Below, one piece after another: positions 56,101 to 61,300 of a DNA stretch of 64,000 nt. The position numbers and the translations under genes are program-made. How positions within the stretch are numbered: the first letter of the stretch is position 1; each line of letters starts with the position of its first letter. The stretch spans positions 124,001-188,000 of the forward strand of contig NZ_CP032616.1 in NCBI RefSeq assembly GCF_003626975.1. The letters run 5' to 3'. Source of the DNA: Pseudomonas sp. DY-1 (GTDB lineage Bacteria > Pseudomonadota > Gammaproteobacteria > Pseudomonadales > Pseudomonadaceae). The notes under the pieces are model-generated. The model was not told where the DNA came from. It searched no databases and saw nothing but the letters and a program-made list of their open reading frames with translations.

Positions 56101-57468
56101 GTCGGGTTGATGCTGCGGGTGGTGGTGAGCTTCACGGATGACCAGGGCTTTGCCAACCAGGTGGCGTCGGCGGCGACCGCCTTCATCGGCGGGACGTTCA
56201 ACGGCGGTCCTGGCAACGACATCCTGACCGGTGGGGCTGGCGACGACGTGATGAACGGCGGTGGTGGTAACGACACGCTCAACGGTGGAGCCGGCAATGA
56301 CCTGATCGATGGCGCCACGGGTGCCGACAGCATGACCGGTGGAGCCGGCAACGACACCTTCTATGTCGACAACGTGCTCGATTCGGTGACCGAGGCAGTC
56401 GGGGACGGGCGTGACATGGTGCGCACGACACTCGCGAGTTACAGCCTGGGCGCCAACGTCGAGGATCTGGCCTATATCGGAAGCAGCAATTTCACGGCGG
56501 TGGGGAACGGCCTGGCGAATGTGATCGCCGGTGCCGTGGGGAACGATACCCTGAGCGGTGGCGGCGGCAATGACATGATGTTCGGTGTAGCCGGCAATGA
56601 TGTCCTCAACGGCAATGCAGGGGCTGATCGTATGGTGGGGGGAGTCGGGGACGACACCTTCTATGTGGACAACGCGCTGGATGTGGTGGTCGAGAATACG
56701 GGCGAGGGGAGTGACATGGTCCGTACGACGCTGTCCAGCTACACCCTGGGGGCCAATCTCGAGGTCCTGGTCTCCCTTGGTGCCGGCGCCTTTACGGGGA
56801 CCGGCAACGCCTTGGCCAACCGGCTGGTCGGTGGCACCAGCACTGATACCCTCGACGGCCTGGCCGGGAATGACATTCTCCATGGGCTGACCGGCAACGA
56901 CGTGCTCAATGGTGGCGCGGATGCCGACACGATGATGGGTGGCAGCGGTAATGACACCTACTACGTGGACAATGCGCTGGACTTCGTGGCTGAGGCGGTG
57001 GGTGATGGGACTGATGTCGTTCGCACGACGCTGTCGAGTTACAGTCTCGGGACGAACGTGGAGAACCTGGTGTTCATTGGCAGCGGGGCGTTCAGTGGCA
57101 CGGGCAATACCCTGGCCAACCGGATCCTGGGCGGAAGTGACGCCGACACTCTCAATGGACTGGGTGGGAACGACGTCCTGGTTGGCGGTGCAGGCAACGA
57201 CACCATGAATGGTGGCGCAGGCAATGACATCTTCCAGTTCGGTGCGGGCTTCGGGCAGGACCAGATTCTCGGCTTCGATGCCATTCCTGCGGGAGGCCAG
57301 GACCGCTTGCATGTCGCGAATCTGGGCATTACCGCGGCGAACTTCGCTGGTAGTGTGGTCATCGCTGGGGTGGGGGCCGACACCCTGGTCACCATCGGAG
57401 CCGACAGCATCACTTTGGTGGGCGTGGCCAGTGCCACCGTGACCCAGGCGGACTTCATCGTCAGCTGA
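47173..57468 (+). CDS. giant double-module animal-type haem peroxidase with RTX repeats
   Basis: A 3431-aa predicted type I secreted protein with two full modules. Module 1 (residues 1-~1460): N-terminal motif DLDFILQQILIAEAHA; distal Asp183/His184 ([11 protein letters not shown]); Arg428/Glu431 (GDGRVNEN); proximal His549 (YRFGHSML). Module 2 (~1474-2800) repeats this with His1651, Arg1902 and His2027. After each peroxidase domain comes an aspartate/glycine tract (GEGDDTLYGDGGDD type), a conserved linker (NVRISVRQN) and an Ig-like segment. Residues ~3010-3350 are dense RTX repeats with interleaved DTFYVDN…VRTTL units; the C-terminus is ADFIVS. Loops of the form G-x-D-G-x-x-G-T-x-D-D are inserted in both peroxidase domains. 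Similar to P. putida PehA as I recall it. Confidence 0.9.
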   Translation: MANFNLADLDFILQQILIAEAHASGEDLRDLLPNVQVPFGLRTIDGSFNNLFADQSQFGAADSIFPRLLDPVFRPAEAGTSYAQITGTVIDSQPRTISNLIVDQTANNPAVVAAAFDPGPDGTLGTADDVLKDGAQIVTSPGLDGLFGTGDDTPTFFIPNVAPDGGLSAPFNAWMTFFGQFFDHGLDLVTKGGNDIVFIPLQPDDPRFVVGSPTNFMVLTRATQVGGVLGQNENTTSPFVDQNQTYSSHPSHQVFLRAYAIGADGEPHATGRLITNRALGADGDFGTADDVEIGGMATWAVVKAQARDILGINLTDANVFDVPLLATDAYGNFIKGPNGFPQVVMKGADGLAGTADDFLVEGNPLAPIDLTNAVGTGHQFLIDIAHSADPSAAAGLVRDNNGVIGGVQPAGTYDGELLDAHYMAGDGRVNENIGLTTVHHVFHSEHNRLVEQTKATLLASGDVAVLNQWLLTPVVTIPADTSTLNWNGERLFQAAKFGTEMQYQHLVFEEFARTIQPQVDGFLAPSGYDTTIDPSIVAEFAHTVYRFGHSMLTETIDRFDPNFNPVTVDPLHPTNDQQIGLIAAFLNPLAYAASGPSAEEAAGAIVRGLTRTVGNEIDEFVTEALRNNLVGLPLDLAALNIARGRDAGIPSLNAARREFYHMTGDEQLTPYTSWVDFADHLKHMESLINFIAAYGTHSSITGATSLAAKRAAATLLVLGGAGEPADRQDFLHSTGAWASGADGVTTTGLDLVDFWIGGLAEEKMPFGGMLGSTFNFVFETQLEALQNGDRFYYLSRTAGMHFGTELENNSFAKLVMLNTDVTHLPNAIFSTPTWTLEVNQAAQHTGLGVTGRDDPTGGILINGVEITPLVIRDDPNTAAVETNYLRYTGEDHVVLGGTANNDTIISGEGDDTLYGDGGDDVLEGGYGNDTVMGGAGDDIITDAGGDNRMEGGDGNDVIHVGNMMAGGVGNLILGGNGKDFIVTSEDMSTTFGGQGDDFIYSAKTSLPPTGNEGDDWIEWGTQDGAPGDNFAPLLADNIIGNDVFIGGGGFDEMIGEGGDDIFVGSDAQDKMDGMSGYDWVTYKNDNIGVTVDLALAAFLGIGEVGDHIAFPVAQSPASIFDRFAEVEGLSGSAFADILRGDDVDPTTIINHGGATGGALTNLDLITGLRAFVGTQASVGADAILGTADDLVDTFIGGNIILGGGGSDIMEGRGGNDLIEGDLMLNVRISVRQNVDGTGPEIASFDSMVDLIPLMLNHTFNPGQLVAVRELVNGGADFDTANYQGRAGEYTVVANADGSFTVTDSVAGRDGIDRLTNVERIQFSDARQVLVAGLNAEPVGSLTITDTNGGGLQVGDFLTVSAAGVTDADNPGAITDVNYVWQVERNPGTGVFEDIIAAPAGDLAFQSANGIRFRITPDLAGLSIRVKGVYADGNGVTEQVFSAATAAVAPFTPPPPTTAVDPGPAITAGGPGVQLVRGDLDFILDQIRVAEAHANGADLLSLLPNIRASMGLRTVTGEFNNLLNFSGIDQSQFGAADNTFPRLLPAEFTNEQDEAPFLGVTNTNYNSSTNVVDSDPRTISNLIVDQTNNNPAAVAAAAGTNGSTLVTSPGLDGLFGTADDQQVNFIPNTMPDAGLTAPFNAWMTFFGQFFDHGLDLVTKGGSGTVFIPLQPDDPRFVVGSPTNFMVLTRATQVGGVAGQNENTTSPFVDQNQTYSSHPSHQVFLREYVMTAGGPVATGELVTNRNLGADGQFGTADDLEIGGMATWAVVKAQARDMLGINLTDANVFDVPLLATDDYGNFIKGPNGFPMVVFVGPDGLPGTADDVLLEGDPAANGGVGISLAGAVGTGHQFLIDIAHAADPSAAPGLVRDNDGVINSQVGAPQPAGTYDGELLDAHYMAGDGRVNENIGLTAVHAIFHSEHNRLVEQTKSTVLASNDVAFINEWLLTPVTTFPTTPAEIAALQWNGERLFQAAKFGTEMQYQHLVFEEFARTIQPNIDPFFAPTQVYDVNLDPSIVAEFAHTVYRFGHSMLTETVDRFDANFNPITVDPLHPTNDQQLGLIAAFLNPLAYAASGLTPEDATSAIVRGVTRTVGNQIDEFVTEALRNNLVGLPLDLAALNIARGRDTGVATLNHARAQFYEATGDANLKPYVSWADMVMHLKHPESLINFIAAYGTHDSIDVTATTLAEKRAAATAIVLGGAGAPADRLDFLNSTGTWAGVETGLNLVDFWIGGLAEKVTPFGGMLGSTFNFVFENQLEKLQDGDRFYYLERTAGLNFNAELEGNSFAKLIMANTAATHLPGVVFLTPAFTLEVNPLLQHTGLNDAGLDGIQGTLDDVVGADGIAGNSDPLGDNPLLPLVSRDNPDTPGADTNYLLYRGPDHVVLGGSAGNDILRSSEGDDTLYGDGGNDRLDGGYGNDFINGGDGDDIITDVGGDDNIKGDNGNDVIQGGNGVNLILGGFGNDFIITGEDASEAFGGQGNDFILGSKANEQDMGNEGDDWLEAGTSDGAPGDNFDPAGNDPIAGNDVYVGSGENDKFNAEGGDDIMVGSAGLGDRYIGASGYDWATFKNDTRGVTIDISDRFFDQPQQPGSGASVLARFDFVEGLSGSAFGDVISGDDSDATTLPTAGAKGSVLTNIALISGLQEFLGAGVTFFDGGNIILGGSGSDILMGRGGDDLIDGDKWLNVRISVRQNLDGSGPEIASFNSMAEMVPLMVNGTYNPGQLVIVREILQGDAALDTAAYRGLSSEYDFVTNLDGSVTVTDLVAGRDGVDRLTSIERLQFTDGIIDLSGTDARPVGAVSISDGTPEVGSLLTASLAGVTDADNAGGTITGPVSYYWQVETVAGSGIFEDITFVAAGEVSRATGRTFRVTEDLAGLALRVMAIYKDANGVLETVLSNVTDTVAVTQVNDVPTGAPVISGASFFQGVALTASQGTIADADGTTTSVFSFQWQSSTNGTTWTNIGGASTTNFTPGAAQVGLMLRVVVSFTDDQGFANQVASAATAFIGGTFNGGPGNDILTGGAGDDVMNGGGGNDTLNGGAGNDLIDGATGADSMTGGAGNDTFYVDNVLDSVTEAVGDGRDMVRTTLASYSLGANVEDLAYIGSSNFTAVGNGLANVIAGAVGNDTLSGGGGNDMMFGVAGNDVLNGNAGADRMVGGVGDDTFYVDNALDVVVENTGEGSDMVRTTLSSYTLGANLEVLVSLGAGAFTGTGNALANRLVGGTSTDTLDGLAGNDILHGLTGNDVLNGGADADTMMGGSGNDTYYVDNALDFVAEAVGDGTDVVRTTLSSYSLGTNVENLVFIGSGAFSGTGNTLANRILGGSDADTLNGLGGNDVLVGGAGNDTMNGGAGNDIFQFGAGFGQDQILGFDAIPAGGQDRLHVANLGITAANFAGSVVIAGVGADTLVTIGADSITLVGVASATVTQADFIVS

Positions 57469-57500
57469 GGAGGCAGCCAACGCGCACGATGCAGTAACGG

Positions 57501-57534
57501 AAAAGGGGTGAAGCCCTCGCGGCTTCACCCCTTT
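57501..57534 (+). terminator. intrinsic terminator of the second giant gene
   Basis: A 13-bp perfect stem AAGGGGTGAAGCC/GGCTTCACCCCTT with loop CTCGC is followed by TTT, 32 bp after the stop. A run of A residues on the left arm would let it work on the other strand too. Confidence 0.92.
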
Positions 57535-57907
57535 TTCATGCCTGGCAGAATCGCTCGCCAGATCGATTGCCAGGCCCTATTTCGGCACTTTTGGACTGCT
57601 GAATCGGTGTCGCCAAGTTTCTGGCGTATGGGCCGCCCCGTCTACTCTTTATCAAGCAAAAAAGGTGCCGGTGAATTGCCCGGATTTCCCACTTGAGTCA
57701 ACGGTTGTAATCCGCTGATAAGTGGGAATACGACCAGAAGCCGCTCTAGAACGCCACTTCTAGCTGTCAGGAGAAGAGCGTGCCAGGACCGTTGGAAGAG
57801 TGCTACCGCATGTTGAATGCACTTGGTGCACTTGAATTAGTCAACTAATCCTTTTAAATCATTAGCTTAATGTGTTTTTACATTTAGAAACACATGCTGA
57901 CGTTTTA
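57535..57907. promoter_or_regulatory. control region of the third giant gene with three dyads
   Basis: No gene is visible. Three inverted repeats stand within 80 bp: TGCAC-TTG-GTGCA (57818-57830), ATTAGT-CA-ACTAAT (57836-57849) and ATGTGTTT-N10-AAACACAT (57870-57895, ending 12 bp before the -35 box). The region is A/T-rich. The dyads differ from the one upstream of the second giant gene, so the two promoters may answer to different regulators. Confidence 0.5.
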
Positions 57908-57936
57908 TTGACAGTGCCTAGGGCCGGGGCTTTAGT
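57908..57936 (+). promoter_or_regulatory. sigma70-type promoter of the third giant peroxidase gene
   Basis: TTGACA, 17 bases, TTTAGT, followed by CAGGGTGTGAA. It shares the boxes, spacing and flanks (TTGACAGTG and TTTAGTCAGG) with the promoter at 46761. Confidence 0.72.
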
Positions 57937-58032
57937 CAGGGTGTGAACGAGCATGACTGTTTTTTGGCACGCAGCGGCGTTGAGGGACATCGCTGTGGCG
58001 CCCGCCACAAGAGTGCTAGGGAGAACACCGCA

Positions 58033-58125
58033 ATGAGCATCGATTCATTCTCGCGCAGTGGGCCAAATGGCCCTTCAGCCTGTGCCGCCCCCCAGGTCCG
58101 TTTCCACGGCCCACCCCTCGCCTGA
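58033..58125 (+). CDS. 30-aa leader ORF upstream of the third giant gene
   Basis: ATG AGC ATC … TGA encodes MSIDSFSRSGPNGPSACA and 12 more residues, ending HGPPLA. CTAGGGAGAAC lies upstream, exactly as before the 29-aa ORF at 46884. A GGGCC-AAAT-GGCCC hairpin is at 58060-58073, in the same relative place as the hairpin in the other leader ORF. The start is 96 bases after the -10 box and the stop 201 bases before the giant gene start (94 and 199 in the paralogue). The peptides share little sequence. Confidence 0.55.
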   Translation: MSIDSFSRSGPNGPSACAAPQVRFHGPPLA

Positions 58126-58326
58126 GTTGAAGTGCCGCCTTTGAGCGCGGCGCTGACGGGGACAAATCCATTCAGTCGGAACTGAGCCACTTCCAAGGCT
58201 TGGCGGGTTCGGCCGCGACTGCGATTTGCCCGGCTTGATCGATTTCCTTCGAAGAAACGTGGAATTGCCCCCGCGTGGGTGTGATTCGGCCTGACTAATT
58301 GCTGTCGGATTGAGGAAAACAACACC

Positions 58327-61300
58327 ATGGCCACCTACATCAAGTCTGACCTCGAGTTCATTCTCCAGCAGATCCTGATCTCTGAAGCCCATGCGGCAGG
58401 TGAGGACCTGTCGCTACTGCTGCCGAATTCACAGGTTCCCTGGGGACTGCGGACCGTCGACGGATCATTCAACCACCTGGTGCTGGGGCAGACCGAGTTC
58501 GGGGCGGCGGACAACCTGTTTCCGCGCTTGCTCGATCCGGTTTTCCGCATTGCAGATAACGGGACGACCTACAGCCAGACCAGTGGTTTAGTGTTCGACT
58601 CGCAGCCGAGGACCATCAGTAACTTGATCGTCGACCAGACCGCCAATAATCCGGCGGCGGTGGAAGCCAACGGTGGCGCGGCTCCCGTCCTGAGCCCGGG
58701 ACTCGATGGCATCTTTGGCACGCCGGATGACCAGGAGGTGTTCTTCATCCCCAACACCACACCGGATGAGGGCCTGTCGGCACCGTTCAACTCCTGGTTC
58801 ACTTTCTTCGGCCAGTTCTTCGACCATGGTCTGGACTTGGTGAGCAAGGGGGGCAGCGGGACCATCTTCATTCAGCTGCAAGAGGACGATCCGCTGTTCA
58901 ACCCGAACAGCGCGACCAATTTCCTGGTCCTGACCCGTGCCACCAACCAGCCGGGTGCGGATGGTGTATTGGGTACCGAGGACGATATCCACGAGCACAC
59001 CAACACCACCTCGCCCTTCGTCGACCAGAACCAGACCTACAGTTCGCACCCCTCGCACCAGGTGTTCCTGCGTGCCTATGTCACGACTGCTGACGGTCCG
59101 GTAACGACTGGCAAGCTGATTACCAACCGTGACCTGGTGGACGGGGTCTTTGGCAACGGCAATGACGTGGACCTGGGCGGCATGGCCACTTGGGCCACGG
59201 TCAAGGCCCAGGCCCGCGATGTCCTTGGCATCAACCTGACCGATGCGGACGTGGGCAACATTCCGCTGCTAGCTACCGATCCCTATGGCAACTTCATCAA
59301 GGGGGCCAACGGCTATCCGCAAGTGGTAATGAGCGATGGTGCCGGTGGGACCTTCTTGGTCGAAGGCGATCCGACCGCCAACGGCGGACAGGGCATCAGT
59401 TTGGCCAACGCTGTGCGCACCGGCCATGCCTTCCTCGATGACATCGCCCATAGCGCGAACCCCTTCAATAGCCAGACCGGCGCGCTGCTGGCCGCCGACG
59501 CTGACGGCGTTGCCGGAACCGACGATGGCAATCCGGCCACCTACGACAACGAATTGCTGGACTCCCACTACATCGCTGGCGACGGTCGGGTGAACGAGAA
59601 CATCGGTCTCACCGCCGTGCACCACGTGTTCCACTCGGAGCACAACCGCCTGGTGGACCACACGAAGGAGGTGATTCTGAGTTCCGGCGATGTGGATTTC
59701 CTCAACCAGTGGTTGCTGGTTCCCGTTGTCGGACAGATTCCCGCCGATACATCCACTCTGGTATGGAATGGCGAGCGACTGTTCCAGGCCGCCAAGTTCG
59801 GCACGGAAATGCAGTACCAGCACCTGGTGTTCGAGGAGTTCGCCCGTAAGGTGCAGCCGAATGTCGATGCGTTCCTCGCTCCCACTGGCTTCGACGCCAC
59901 CATCGACCCGTCGATCGTCGCCGAGTTCGCCCACGTGGTGTATCGCTTCGGTCACTCCATGCTGACTGAAACCATCGACCGTCTGGACCCGAACTTCGTC
60001 AACAGCGAGATAGGCCTGATCGCCGCCTTCCTCAACCCCTTGGCGTTCGCCGCCAGCGGGGCGGATGCGGATGCAGCCGCCGGAGCCATTGTTCGTGGTG
60101 TCACCCGTCAACAGGGCAACGAGATCGACGAGTTCGTCACCGAGGCCTTGCGCAACAATCTGCTGGGTCTGCCGCTGGACTTGGCGACCATTAACATCGC
60201 CCGTGGCCGTGATGCCGGTATCCCGTCGCTCAACGCAGCTCGCCGTGAGTTCTTCGAAGCGACCGGGGACAGTCAGCTGGAGGCCTACAGCAGCTGGGTG
60301 GACTTCATGGGCGGCCTCAAGCATGAGGCGTCGCTGATCAACTTCATCGCCGCCTATGGCACCCACTCCACCATCACCGGCGCATTGACCCTTGATGGCA
60401 AGCGCGCCGCCGCCATGGCCATCGTTCTAGGTGGTGCTGGTGCACCCGAGGACCGCCTGGACTTCTTGCACAGCACCGGAGAATGGGCCAGCGGCGCCAA
60501 TGGAGTGACCACTACCGGCCTGGATCTGGTGGACTTCTGGGTGGGCGGCCTGGCCGAGAAGCAGATGCCCTTCGGCGGGCTGCTGGGTTCCACCTTCAAC
60601 TTCGTCTTCGAGACCCAGTTGGAGGCCCTGCAGAACGGCGACCGCTTCTACTACTTGGGCCGCTTGGCAGGACTCAACTTCCTCACCGAGATGGAGCAGA
60701 ACTCCTTCGCCAAGATGGTGATGCGCAACACCGACGTTGATCGACTGCCGGCGGATATCTTCACCGCTCCTGGTCTGATCCTGGAAGTCGACCAGACGCG
60801 CCAGTTCAACGCTGGTGTCGTCAACAACCCCGGTGCTGATGGAATTCTTGGCGATGATCCATCCACCCCGCTTGTGGATGAAAGCGCCGACGATATCGCG
60901 ACGCCCAACGAGGACCCGCTGGGCGACAATGTGCTTGTTCCGTTGGTGATCCGCGACAACCCGGCCACTCCGGGAGCCGACACCAACTACCTGCGCTACA
61001 CCGGTGAAGACCACGTGGTGCTCGGTGGCACCAACGAAGCCGACATCCTGATCGCCAGCATCGGCGATGACACCATCTGGGGCGATGGCGGCAATGACCG
61101 TATCGAAGGCGGCGATGGCGTGGACAGCCTCAATGGCGGCGCCGGCGACGACATCATCACGGACATGGGCGGCGACGATAACATCAAGGGTGACGACGGC
61201 AACGACGTCATCCATGGCGGCAACGGCTTCAACCTGATCCTTGGCGGTGCCGGAAACGACTTCATCATCACTGGCGAGGACGTGTCGGAAACCTTCGGCG

